Source: Cohnella nanjingensis
Lineage (GTDB): Bacteria; Bacillota; Bacilli; Paenibacillales; Paenibacillaceae
DNA length: 64,000 nucleotides
Assembly (NCBI RefSeq): GCF_014212125.1
Contig: NZ_JACJVP010000006.1
Span: 1-64,000, forward strand
Direction of reading: 5' to 3'
The position numbers and the translations under genes are program-made. A model generated the notes under the pieces. The model was not told where the DNA came from and searched no databases. It saw only the letters and a list, made by a program, of their open reading frames with translations. Shown here in pieces: positions 15,380 through 24,096 of this stretch (within the stretch, counting starts at the first letter, position 1; each line of letters begins with the position of its first letter).

Positions 15380-16750
15380 TCAAACGAGCGTCCTTCCGCC
15401 TCCCTTTAAGGATAACAACCCCATTACGGCAACCAGCACGGCCGTTTCCTTCCCGTCTACAGTTGCGGGAATGCCGGCAGCCCATGCGATCGCCAGGGAC
15501 AATGCGGCGGCCACGAGGAAGAACAAGAAAACACGGAACATTCGCGTGCCTACGGGTATTTGCTCCATGTTCCACATTCTCGTGCCGATCAGACATAAGG
15601 GCAATCCGGCCGCAAGCCCCGCATAGGACAAATACGTCACGAGTGAGCCCGCCCGGTTTTGCAGCCATTCGTCCGGAGTGGAAACGGCGCCCGTTCGCGC
15701 CGCCTGATGTTGCCAATACGACAGAATCTGATCGCGATAAAACGACCAATCGATCAGTTGGCCCGGAATGGAGTCCGCCGGAAAATGAAACGGGAAGCGG
15801 ACGAGCAGCCAAATCGCGGCGGCTCCAGCCACTCCCGCCGTGGCAACGGTTGCATGCCGGGCAAGCGCGAATCGGTTCCGTTTCACAACATCCGTCCATT
15901 CAAGCGACAACGTTTCCATCCGAATCAGCCGGTAAGCGGATCGGCAGCTCGCGATCAACAGCCGTATGCATCGCCATATGGCCGTCAAACCGCAAATCCA
16001 CAACAGCAACGCCGGTTTTTGCGCAACCGACCGGTAGTATTGCGAGGCATCAGAGATCACGTAAACGGACGAATCTCCTCCCGCTTCCGCAATGGCCGCG
16101 CGGACTTCCGTATCTCCTTCGATATCCGATGTTGATTTGGCTTCAAATACGGCGGACTGCACCGAAATGTCCGGGCTCACATCCTCCAAAGCGGAATACG
16201 GAACGAGAATGTCCGGCAACCCGTCGTCCGTCATCCATTGAAGCAGCGAGTTCCGCTCCCGATACACGCCGACGACCCGAAATTTCGCGCCCAAAATATC
16301 GAGGCGGAGTCCGATCACGTCTTGCGAATGGAACAACCGATCCGCCAACCCGGATCCGATAACGGCCACCTTGGCGCGTTCGCGTCTCGCAGCCGGGGAG
16401 ACGGAAACCCCGTTCGAAAGCCATATATGCGTGAATCGATCATATTGGCCGCCAACGCCTATGACATTCGCGTCCGATGTCCGGCTGCCGGCCGAGACGG
16501 TCGTACGCGTTCTCGCGGAATAGGCCGTCGACGCTCCCCATAAGCCGGATAACTTCTCCGCTTCCCTGCCCGTTAATCGGGCTCCATTAGACGGACTGAC
16601 CGCCGCGTCGACGGATGCCGATAGCTTCGCCCGTTCTGCCGGCCCGCTCCACTGACGCCATTGGGCGAGCAAGGCGGAAGATAAGGCAAGACTCCCGAAC
16701 AGCAGAAGGATGCCGCAAAACACCAGATAAGACGGAAGGCGGGCTTTCAT
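15380..16750 (-). CDS. MacB-like ABC transporter permease domain protein
   Basis: About 456 residues. An N-terminal membrane segment (about 8-30) is followed by a MacB-type extracytoplasmic domain (features such as VAVIGSGLADRLF, IGLRLDILGAKFRVVGVY) and then membrane helices, as in MacB/FtsX permeases. The last helices are arranged less typically and no ATP-binding domain is fused or adjacent, so an ATPase must come from elsewhere. It follows the HlyD-type adaptor gene. The start is uncertain: a TTG at 16780 overlaps the previous stop, ATG 16750 lies 14 bp after GGGGAGG. Confidence 0.7.
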   Translation of the reverse strand: MKARLPSYLVFCGILLLFGSLALSSALLAQWRQWSGPAERAKLSASVDAAVSPSNGARLTGREAEKLSGLWGASTAYSARTRTTVSAGSRTSDANVIGVGGQYDRFTHIWLSNGVSVSPAARRERAKVAVIGSGLADRLFHSQDVIGLRLDILGAKFRVVGVYRERNSLLQWMTDDGLPDILVPYSALEDVSPDISVQSAVFEAKSTSDIEGDTEVRAAIAEAGGDSSVYVISDASQYYRSVAQKPALLLWICGLTAIWRCIRLLIASCRSAYRLIRMETLSLEWTDVVKRNRFALARHATVATAGVAGAAAIWLLVRFPFHFPADSIPGQLIDWSFYRDQILSYWQHQAARTGAVSTPDEWLQNRAGSLVTYLSYAGLAAGLPLCLIGTRMWNMEQIPVGTRMFRVFLFFLVAAALSLAIAWAAGIPATVDGKETAVLVAVMGLLSLKGGGRTLV

Positions 16751-16776
16751 CGCACGTTTCGATACCTCCCCGAGCC

Positions 16777-17886
16777 TCAATCGGCAAGCCGGACCCGGTC
16801 TCCGTCCGACACCGGCGCGCTGCTGGAAGCGATCACTTTGTCCCTGTCGCCGATTCCGCTTTTGATTTCCGTATTCGACTCGTCCGCATCGCCCTTCACG
16901 ACCGAGACTTCCTGCACGTAAAACTCGTTGCCGAGCACGCCGCTCTTTTGTTTGAGCACCAGCACGTAATTCCCGTCCGCGTTTTCCCTTACGGCATCAT
17001 TCGAAAGCAGCATCTGAACGGGTTTCGTTCGTTTGCCGATCCAATATTCGGCGTATTCGCCGCCTTTCAGCCGGTTGTCTACGACTTCGATCACGATTTC
17101 TTTGGCGTCGGGGGATGATGGCTGCGCCTGCTGGCCGATTTCTCCGGTCGTTACCGGGTTTCGGATTTCCGCGATTTTTCCTGGTATCGGCTCCGGAGCG
17201 ACAGCACCGACGGTTATGTCGGCTTCATCGCCGGCCACCAAATATTTCGCCTGCTCTCTCGGCACCAACACGGTAAGCGTACGCGGCAAGGACAAATCGG
17301 CGATGCGGACCGCCGGAACCGAGCCTTGAACAGGCAATCCCGCCGTAACATTCACCTGCGTGACGATTCCGGAAACATCGGCTTGAATGGAATCGCCTTT
17401 CGCCAACTGCCGGCGAAGCTTGTCGATTTTCCGCTGCTGGATTTGCATGTCGAGATCCGCCCGCTCGATATCCCTGCGTAAAGTCTGTTTGTCAGTCGCT
17501 TCATGCTGCGCCGCGACATAATCTTCGCGAAGCCCATCAAGGCTAAGCTGCAGCTGGCGATATCGCGCCGTTTCATCCGCCAGCTCGATGTCGGCATTTG
17601 CAATATCGAACGTAACGAGCGTATCCCCGGCTTTCACCCGGTCGCCTACCTTCACTTTCACCTCGTCGACGGGCCAATGCAAGTCGGGATCCGCATACAG
17701 GTCGGACACTTCGGCCGCGGCAATCGTCCCGGAGCCGCTGACCGTATGGTTCAGCGTGCCGGGTCCCGGCTGTTCCAGGGAAACTTGCGGAAGCGTGAAC
17801 TGCAGCAGCGTATTGGAAAACAGCGTCAGCACGATCATCAGCAGCACAAAGGCGAGCGACGCGTTTCGAACCTTTCGTTTGATCAT
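16777..17886 (-). CDS. HlyD/MacA-type membrane fusion (efflux adaptor) protein
   Basis: About 369 residues. One N-terminal membrane anchor (about 10-28), a biotinyl-lipoyl-like hairpin (VDEVKVKVGDRVKAGDTLVT), a coiled-coil segment (about 100-165), and beta-barrel regions with GIVTQVNVTAGLPV typical of MacA/HlyD adaptors. It presumably works with the MacB-like protein encoded next. The frame is open upstream into the permease gene, but AGGGGTAGAG before ATG 17886 fixes the start, 4 bp after the permease stop codon. Its place at the end of a sugar-importer operon is unusual. Confidence 0.82.
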   Translation of the reverse strand: MIKRKVRNASLAFVLLMIVLTLFSNTLLQFTLPQVSLEQPGPGTLNHTVSGSGTIAAAEVSDLYADPDLHWPVDEVKVKVGDRVKAGDTLVTFDIANADIELADETARYRQLQLSLDGLREDYVAAQHEATDKQTLRRDIERADLDMQIQQRKIDKLRRQLAKGDSIQADVSGIVTQVNVTAGLPVQGSVPAVRIADLSLPRTLTVLVPREQAKYLVAGDEADITVGAVAPEPIPGKIAEIRNPVTTGEIGQQAQPSSPDAKEIVIEVVDNRLKGGEYAEYWIGKRTKPVQMLLSNDAVRENADGNYVLVLKQKSGVLGNEFYVQEVSVVKGDADESNTEIKSGIGDRDKVIASSSAPVSDGDRVRLAD

Positions 17887-17890
17887 GGCT

Positions 17891-18772
17891 CTACCCCTTG
17901 ATTCCGGAAAGTTGAATGCCTTCGACCAAATGGTTTTCGGCATATAACATGAGGAGGATGACCGGCGCCATATAGACGGTGCTGGCCGCGAAGGCGATGC
18001 CGAGTTCCCCTTCCCCGATGATGGATAAGTAGACCGACAGCGGCTGCTTGTTCGCATCCTGCAAAAAGATCAGCGGCTGTTCTACCATGTTCCAGTTATC
18101 GATAAACAGCAGGATGGCCAGCGCGGCGATGCCGGGTTTACTAAGCGGCAATACGATGCGCAGGAAAGTCTGCAGCCGGCCGCACCCGTCCACTCGTGCC
18201 GCTTCCCCATAGGAGTAAGGGATGTACGTCATGAATTGGCGGAGCAGGAAAACGCCGAATGCGCCGAATACGCCGGGAAAAATGATCGCCGAATAGGAAT
18301 CCAGCAGTCCCAGCCGGTCCGCGATGATGAAGTTGGGCACGAGCGTTACCTGGAACGGCATCAGCATCGTCACGACGTACAGGAAGAACAGCGGTTCACG
18401 CCATCGGAATCGCAGCTGGGAGAAGGCATAACCCGCCAGTGAAGATACAGCGATTTGGCCGACGATCACGGGCACGGTCAGGAATACGGAGTTCCAGAAC
18501 ATGAACAGGAACCGCGGCTGTTTGACGAGCACCTCGTAGTACTGGGACAACGTCGCCCGGTCCGGAACCCAGTTCAGGGCCATGTATTCCTTATCCGCGC
18601 GAGGATCGAGGGTACTTTCCGATGATTCGGCGCCGGATACGGGAGCGAGATTGACCGTAATTTCGTGTTCGCTTCTAAGCGACTGGGTCAACGTCAACGC
18701 GATCGGAAAAACGAACAGAACGGCGAGAACCGCCAAAACAGCCGAGAGCAGCGCTTTTCGCATCTTCTTCAT
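17891..18772 (-). CDS. Carbohydrate ABC transporter permease (MalG type)
   Basis: About 293 residues, six membrane helices, EAA loop YGEAARVDGCGRLQTFLRIV. A charged extracytoplasmic insertion of about 45 residues (SGAESSESTLDPRADKEY region) follows the first helix. ATG 18772 overlaps the previous stop by four bases (ATGA), so translation is coupled to the other permease. Confidence 0.9.
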   Translation of the reverse strand: MKKMRKALLSAVLAVLAVLFVFPIALTLTQSLRSEHEITVNLAPVSGAESSESTLDPRADKEYMALNWVPDRATLSQYYEVLVKQPRFLFMFWNSVFLTVPVIVGQIAVSSLAGYAFSQLRFRWREPLFFLYVVTMLMPFQVTLVPNFIIADRLGLLDSYSAIIFPGVFGAFGVFLLRQFMTYIPYSYGEAARVDGCGRLQTFLRIVLPLSKPGIAALAILLFIDNWNMVEQPLIFLQDANKQPLSVYLSIIGEGELGIAFAASTVYMAPVILLMLYAENHLVEGIQLSGIKG

Positions 18773-19659
18773 CCTCCGATCGAACGGGCGAGACGCCGTT
18801 CCGCCCGGAACAGCGTCCATACGAGAACGGTGATCGCCAGCGCCATCAGGAAAGCGGCGCTTGTCAGCTTCTGATAGTCGAGCGACCGGAACATGTTGTT
18901 CATATAATGCTGCATCATGTAGATATCCTCGTGGGGATATTCGCCTGCGATCAAGTACGTTTCCCGGAACACTTTGAACGAATTGAGAATCGAGATGATG
19001 AATACGAAAAAGGTCGTCGGCATCAGATAGACGAGCGTGATCGAACGCCATTGCCGGAACTTCCCGGCGCCGTCGATCGCCGCGGCTTCGTAATATTCCG
19101 CCGGGATGTTCTGCAGGCCGGCCAGAAAAAGGACCATATTGTACCCGACGTTTTTCCATAAATAAACGACGACGACGACGGCCGGCGAATATCCGCTTTC
19201 CATCCAGTCCCGGGGGATCCATCCCCAAGCGTGAAGCAAGCCATTCAGCGTTCCGTTCGCGTCGAAGACAATCCGCCAGATCAGCACGACCGATGCAACC
19301 GGAATGACGAGCGGAAACAGGAAGGAAATGCGAAGCCAGCTTCGAAAATAGGCGTTCCGGTTCAGCAGCATCGCGAGTCCCAGAGACAGGAGCATGTTCA
19401 GCGGGACGCTGACCGCGGTGAACCGGAACGTGTTCCACGCGGCTCTATGAAATACCTCGTTGCGCAGCAGATCGCCGTAATTGCGCAGCCCGACGAAGGA
19501 GCCGTCCACAGGCGAATCCAACAAGGAATAATAGCAGCCGATCAGAAATGGGACGAAAAAGAATAACGCGAATCCGGCAACGCTTGGGGCCAAAAACAGC
19601 GCCGCGGCGACGCCTTCTTGATTATTCAGGCGCTTCAGCATCCGATTGTCCCCGCTCAC
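18769..19659 (-). CDS. Carbohydrate ABC transporter permease (MalF type)
   Basis: 296 residues, six membrane helices, EAA loop YYEAAAIDGAGKFRQWRSIT. GTG 19659 overlaps the stop codon of the binding-protein gene (GTGA); an ATG at 19641 is the alternative start. Partner of the permease at 17891-18772. Confidence 0.9.
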   Translation of the reverse strand: MSGDNRMLKRLNNQEGVAAALFLAPSVAGFALFFFVPFLIGCYYSLLDSPVDGSFVGLRNYGDLLRNEVFHRAAWNTFRFTAVSVPLNMLLSLGLAMLLNRNAYFRSWLRISFLFPLVIPVASVVLIWRIVFDANGTLNGLLHAWGWIPRDWMESGYSPAVVVVVYLWKNVGYNMVLFLAGLQNIPAEYYEAAAIDGAGKFRQWRSITLVYLMPTTFFVFIISILNSFKVFRETYLIAGEYPHEDIYMMQHYMNNMFRSLDYQKLTSAAFLMALAITVLVWTLFRAERRLARSIGG

Positions 19660-21047
19660 TCGTTTAAATACGTTTCCACTTTGCTCTGGATCGATTTGGC
19701 GACTTCATCGACCGATTTCCGGCTGCTCAAGAAAGACGCGGACTCGGTTTCAATGAGGTTGAATATTTTGTCGTCCGTCTCCTGCATGGTACGGATTCCC
19801 GTCATATAGCTCTCGATTTCGTCCATTCGTTCCGGCGTAAGGGGGGGCACTGCGATCGGTTTTCCGTCGGGCCCTTTAAGATCGTCCGGCGGTTCTTTAA
19901 ACAGCTCCAGAGCATGGCGGAATGTGGCTTTGCGGACCGGCATGCCTCTCATGCCGCCTTTTCCTTCGAAACCCTGGATTTCTTCGGAAAGCACGAATTT
20001 CACGAATTCCCACGCCATCTGCTTGTGTTTCGATTTCTCGTTGATCGCCAGCGTCAGGTTCGAGCGGTACGAATATCCCCCGTTCGGCGTGACGGAGGGT
20101 GCCCGAAAAATAGCTCCTTTGCCGCCCGCCATCATGAGCGGATCAAAGATGAGTTCATCCAGGTACCGGAATCCGACGTATTCGAACAGGCTCATTCCCT
20201 TGTCTTTGCCGCGCGTCACCAGCTCTTCGAACGATTCGGACACGATCCCTTCGTCGAGCAGCGTTTTGGCCTGCGTAAGTAAGTTCTTGAACCCCGGCGA
20301 ATCAAAGGCGGCTTTTTTCTTTTCCGGATCGACGAATTGCTCCAGTCCGGGAGTAAGCATCGTGCTCAGCAGAAACTCCTTCGGAGTCCCCCCCAAGGCG
20401 GTACCGCCTTGCGGTATGCGCGGCTTCGCGATTTCGGCGAAATCCTGCCAGGTCCAGGCGTTGTCGTCGATGTGCGCATCGCCGAGCAAGGACGTGTCGC
20501 CAAGCCACAGGTTGGTGAATTGCACGGACGTCGGGATTGCGTACACCCCCCCCTTGTATTTCATCGTATCGAAGATGTTCGTGTAGTATTGGCTGGAATC
20601 AAACGAGGAATCGTCCGCCATGAGCTTGGAGATGTCGGCGAGCAAATGTTTGTCCGCGTACTTCTTGTACGGCAAAATGTTAACTACCAGCAGATCCGGC
20701 GCGTGCCCGCTCGCGAGCTCCGTCGTGATCGTGGACACGAACTTTTCCGTGTCCCGCTGGGCTTGCTTCATCGCGCCTGCGGCGCCTTTATCGAGTTTGG
20801 TCGCGATGTATTCCTTGAAATTCACGGTGACGCCCGGATGGGAAGCTTCGAATTTCTGCTTCAGCGTATCGAAGAACCCTTCGTTTCTCTCGACGGCGAT
20901 CGTCAGCGTGATGCCGGATTCCGGGCTTGTGCCGCCCCCTTCCCCGGCCGTTGCCCCCGAACCGTTTTTCCCGCCGCCTCCGAAACAGGATGAGAGCATT
21001 GCCGCGGTCATCACCAAGGCTATGGAGCATGCGATTATTTTTTTCAC
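19656..21047 (-). CDS. Extracellular solute-binding lipoprotein
   Basis: 463 residues. Signal MKKIIACSIALVMTAAMLSS with lipobox LSSC, then a Gly/Ser linker and a family-1 binding-protein fold (ITLTIAVERNEGFFDTLKQK). First gene of a five-gene operon running on to two permeases, an HlyD-type adaptor and a MacB-like protein. Divergent from a two-component system that probably controls it. The ligand cannot be told; no glycosidase is encoded in this operon. Confidence 0.9.
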   Translation of the reverse strand: MKKIIACSIALVMTAAMLSSCFGGGGKNGSGATAGEGGGTSPESGITLTIAVERNEGFFDTLKQKFEASHPGVTVNFKEYIATKLDKGAAGAMKQAQRDTEKFVSTITTELASGHAPDLLVVNILPYKKYADKHLLADISKLMADDSSFDSSQYYTNIFDTMKYKGGVYAIPTSVQFTNLWLGDTSLLGDAHIDDNAWTWQDFAEIAKPRIPQGGTALGGTPKEFLLSTMLTPGLEQFVDPEKKKAAFDSPGFKNLLTQAKTLLDEGIVSESFEELVTRGKDKGMSLFEYVGFRYLDELIFDPLMMAGGKGAIFRAPSVTPNGGYSYRSNLTLAINEKSKHKQMAWEFVKFVLSEEIQGFEGKGGMRGMPVRKATFRHALELFKEPPDDLKGPDGKPIAVPPLTPERMDEIESYMTGIRTMQETDDKIFNLIETESASFLSSRKSVDEVAKSIQSKVETYLNE

Positions 21048-21106
21048 TGGACTTTTCCTTTCTTTTTAGGATAAATTCAATTCAAATCCTATCCAATTGC
21101 CAGTTT

Positions 21107-21131
21107 AATCCTGTGGTGTGACAATCCTGTG
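21107..21131. promoter_or_regulatory. Direct repeats between importer operon and two-component genes
   Basis: AATCCTGTG occurs at 21107 and 21123, 16 bp apart, with a third partial match (AAATCCTAT) near 21084. OmpR-type regulators bind such direct repeats, and an OmpR-family gene starts 38 bp further on; a candidate site for divergent control. Confidence 0.45.
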
Positions 21132-21168
21132 TCATCCATGGTCATCCATTGGACGAGGAGTGACGGAG

Positions 21169-21867
21169 TTGGAACGTTTGAAAACGGTAATGATCGTCGA
21201 AGATGAAACGAAAATGCGCAAGCTTCTCGTCGATTTTTTCACGCACGAAGGTGGCTACCGGCTGCTGGAAGCGTCTAATGGACGAGTAGCGCTCGACCTG
21301 TTTGCCAAGAACGAAGTCGATTTGATTCTTCTGGACATCATGATGCCGTTTGTCGACGGCTTGACCGTCTGCCGTTCGGTTCGCGCGCGTTCGAACGCGA
21401 TGATCGTCTTGTTGACGGCGAAATCGGAAGAAGAAGACAAACTCGTCGGATACGAACTGGGCGCGGACGATTATATAACCAAGCCATTCAGCCTCAAGGT
21501 GCTGTCGGCCAAGATGAAGGTGCTGTTCAAGAGGCAAGGAATTGGGGCGGCAAAGGATGAATCATCGGATGGTTGGGTCCGCACGGGCGGGCTGGAGCTC
21601 AATGAACTGTCCCGCGAAGTGCGGGCGGATGGCGGCCGGCTCGAACTTTCCCCGAAGGAGTTCGAACTGCTTCTGTATCTGTATAAACACCGGAATATCG
21701 CGCTCGCGAGGGAAAAAATGTTGGAGCAAATCTGGGGCTTCGATTACGAGGGGGATATCCGGACCGTGGATACGCATATCAAGAGGCTCAGGCACAAATT
21801 GGGGAAACAAGCCGGACAAATCGCCACCGTGATCGGTCACGGATACAAATTCCAGGTGAAGCCATGA
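21169..21867 (+). CDS. OmpR-family response regulator
   Basis: About 232 residues. Receiver domain (about 5-120) with acidic pocket VEDE, phospho-acceptor Asp in LILLDIMMP, conserved Thr in LLTAKS and Lys in YITKPF; C-terminal winged helix (about 135-230) of the OmpR type. TTG 21169, eight bases after GAGGAG, gives a start close to the receiver core; longer in-frame extensions lack a well-placed site. The kinase gene overlaps its stop by four bases. Divergent from the importer operon at 19656. Confidence 0.9.
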   Translation: MERLKTVMIVEDETKMRKLLVDFFTHEGGYRLLEASNGRVALDLFAKNEVDLILLDIMMPFVDGLTVCRSVRARSNAMIVLLTAKSEEEDKLVGYELGADDYITKPFSLKVLSAKMKVLFKRQGIGAAKDESSDGWVRTGGLELNELSREVRADGGRLELSPKEFELLLYLYKHRNIALAREKMLEQIWGFDYEGDIRTVDTHIKRLRHKLGKQAGQIATVIGHGYKFQVKP

Positions 21868-23399
21868 GAGGAAGAAGCATTTCCACCAAGCTGTTCCTCA
21901 TGACTTCCGCGTTTATGATCGGCCTAATCACGCTGATGATGTTTTTGCAGCTGCAATCTTTCGAGTCCTATTACAAATCGCAAAAGATCTCCATGCTCAA
22001 AAGCAAGGTCGACGGCCTCAAGATGGCCAACGGTTTCGATAATATGAAAAACGGTTCATTTTCCGTGCCGGAAAACAAAGATCTTCTCAACCGGCTCCTG
22101 AAGGAGATGTCTTTTCAGTTAGATCAAAACATAATGACCGCGATCGTCCAAACTGACGGAGAAGTCTTCCAGTCTTTCGCGCCGAACGAAAAATTGCATG
22201 TCTTGGCGGAAGATGTTTTGAAGTCGTTCTTGAAGGAAAATAAATGGAAGTCCGGCGGTTTGCCGAGTTTCGAAAAGACGATCGTCTATGAGCCGTCGAC
22301 GATACGCATTAACGACAGCGGCATTATCTCGGTCATCAGTCCGCTTTCCTCCATGCCGGGTTCGCAAGATATTCTGATTGCCGTCACCTCCCTGCAGCCC
22401 GTCGGGGAAGCGGCAGGCGTCATCCGGGACTTATACCCGTATTTTCTGGCCTTGGCCGTCGTCGTCATCCTGCTGTTGACCTTCCTGTATTCGCGGATGA
22501 TTTCGAAGCCGCTTGTCCGATTGAACGCCGTGGCCGCGCGTATGGCCGAACTGGATTTCAGCGCACGGAGTACGGTCAAATCGCGGGATGAAATCGGAAA
22601 TCTCGGCAGGACGCTCAACTTCCTGGCGCAAAATTTGGATGAAACGCTGCATCAGCTTCATGCGGCTAATCGCAAGCTGACAGCGGATATCGAGAAAGAG
22701 CGGCAGATCGAACAGATGCGGAAAGAATTCGTAGTCGGGGTATCTCATGAGCTCAAGACGCCGATTAGCCTGATCAGCGGGTACGCGGAGGGCTTGAAGG
22801 AAAACATCGTGAGCGGGGAAAGACGGGGAGAATACGCGGATGTCATCATGGAGGAAGCCGGCAGGATGTCGGCGATCGTCTCCGACCTGCTCGATCTGTC
22901 CCAGCTCGAATCGGCGAAATACAAGCTCGATATCGTGCCTTTTCCGCTCGGCGAAACGCTGAAGTCAGTCGCAGGAAAGATGTCGATCGAGATGGAGAAG
23001 CGGGGGGTTCGCTGCGAATTGCAGCTGCCGGACGAGGACGCGGCCGTCGCGGGGGACCGCTTGAGGATCGAACAGGTGGCTGCCAATTTGCTCGGCAATG
23101 CCGTCAAACATACGCCCCCGGGCGGTAATATCCGCGTGTCGCTCACGCTGGCACCTAGTCAATCCGAAGTGCGGGTCGACATCTTCAACGAAGGGGATCA
23201 GATTCCGGAAGACGAGCTCGAATCGATCTGGGACGCCTTCTACAAGGTTGAGAAATCCCGTATCCGGGAAGCCGGCGGAACCGGCATCGGGCTGACCATC
23301 GTCAGCGGCATCCTGCTGCTTCACCGCAGCCGGTTCGGCGTCTCCAACCGCCCGAACGGCGTAAATTTTTATTTTACGCTTCCGTTGGCTGCGGCATAA
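21864..23399 (+). CDS. Membrane sensor histidine kinase
   Basis: 511 residues. Membrane helices at about 8-28 and 190-212 flank an extracytoplasmic sensor of about 160 residues; a HAMP domain follows, then HisKA with the phospho-acceptor His in VGVSHELKTP, and HATPase_c with N-box (ANLLGNAVKHT) and G-box (GGTGIGLTIV). Cognate to the OmpR-type regulator (ATGA overlap). The stimulus is unknown; position suggests it governs the divergent importer/efflux operon, as in cell-envelope-stress or sugar-sensing modules. Confidence 0.92.
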   Translation: MRGRSISTKLFLMTSAFMIGLITLMMFLQLQSFESYYKSQKISMLKSKVDGLKMANGFDNMKNGSFSVPENKDLLNRLLKEMSFQLDQNIMTAIVQTDGEVFQSFAPNEKLHVLAEDVLKSFLKENKWKSGGLPSFEKTIVYEPSTIRINDSGIISVISPLSSMPGSQDILIAVTSLQPVGEAAGVIRDLYPYFLALAVVVILLLTFLYSRMISKPLVRLNAVAARMAELDFSARSTVKSRDEIGNLGRTLNFLAQNLDETLHQLHAANRKLTADIEKERQIEQMRKEFVVGVSHELKTPISLISGYAEGLKENIVSGERRGEYADVIMEEAGRMSAIVSDLLDLSQLESAKYKLDIVPFPLGETLKSVAGKMSIEMEKRGVRCELQLPDEDAAVAGDRLRIEQVAANLLGNAVKHTPPGGNIRVSLTLAPSQSEVRVDIFNEGDQIPEDELESIWDAFYKVEKSRIREAGGTGIGLTIVSGILLLHRSRFGVSNRPNGVNFYFTLPLAAA

Positions 23400-23404
23400 A
23401 ACGA

Positions 23405-23445
23405 AAAGCTTCGTGACGGCAGATGCCGTTGCGAAGCTTGTTTTC
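23405..23445 (+). terminator. Terminator of the two-component operon
   Basis: AAGCTTCG and CGAAGCTT close a long stem with inner ACGGCA/TGCCGT pairing, followed by GTTTTC, a few bases after the kinase stop codon. Confidence 0.8.
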
Positions 23446-23508
23446 ATCAGTGAATTAATCGATGAAACACTTCTCGAAAATTGGGGCCTCACTCACTTTA
23501 ACTGTCCG

Positions 23509-23913
23509 TCAACGCCTACCGCTGAACCGTTTGATCGCTTCCTCGGTCACCGGCTCGAAGAGGTTAACGAGGTTGCCGTCGGGATCGCGGAAAAGCACAG
23601 AACGGTTCCCCCACGGCATCGTGGTCGGTTCCATTACCCAATCATCGACAAATAGCTTCAAGCGCGCGTATTCGGCTTCGACATCGTCGACGCGGAACTC
23701 GATGATGACAGTGCGATTGTTGGCCGCCACTACGGAACCGGCGCCGAATAGTTGCGCCGTCTGGGAGTGGGCGATTGCCAGAGTGCATGATGGCACAACG
23801 AGTTCGGCAAAAACGGGCGCGGGGCGCTCCGCAGAAGCACCCATGACTTTCTCATAGAACTCGACGAGACGATCCACGTCGTCGGTAATGATGCGCACAG
23901 AAGCGAAATTCAC
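23509..23913 (-). CDS. VOC (glyoxalase/bleomycin-resistance) superfamily protein
   Basis: 134 residues with the VOC fold pattern: two beta-alpha-beta-beta-beta halves, SVRIITDDVDRLVEFYEKVM at the start and FRDPDGNLVNLFEPV at the end, the latter carrying the usual metal-ligand Glu region. No specific substrate can be assigned. GTG 23913 after AGGAAGG. It stands alone next to a WYL regulator; similar pairs are common, so the regulator may control it. Confidence 0.85.
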   Translation of the reverse strand: MNFASVRIITDDVDRLVEFYEKVMGASAERPAPVFAELVVPSCTLAIAHSQTAQLFGAGSVVAANNRTVIIEFRVDDVEAEYARLKLFVDDWVMEPTTMPWGNRSVLFRDPDGNLVNLFEPVTEEAIKRFSGRR

Positions 23914-24066
23914 AAGATATCATCCTTCCTATAATAAATGATACAATACCGTATTATCGCAAAATAGCTGTAAAAAATAGATTGGCTAGGTCCCCCAACC
24001 GATGCAAGACGTACTTCGCATTTATTCTCACCACTCCTTTACGTTTACATACCCGATTATAAAACA

Positions 24067-24096
24067 ACGCTACTGACAACGTTATGTCAGTAGCGT
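24067..24096 (-). terminator. Terminator overlapping the end of the WYL regulator gene
   Basis: ACGCTACTGAC and GTCAGTAGCGT form an 11-bp stem; the regulator stop codon lies in one arm. The minus strand continues TGTTTTATAA. Confidence 0.75.

Noticed and set aside
15267-15899. Minus-strand frame rich in Cys/Arg/Gly
   Set aside because: Overlaps the MacB-like gene in another frame and the terminator region; not protein-like.
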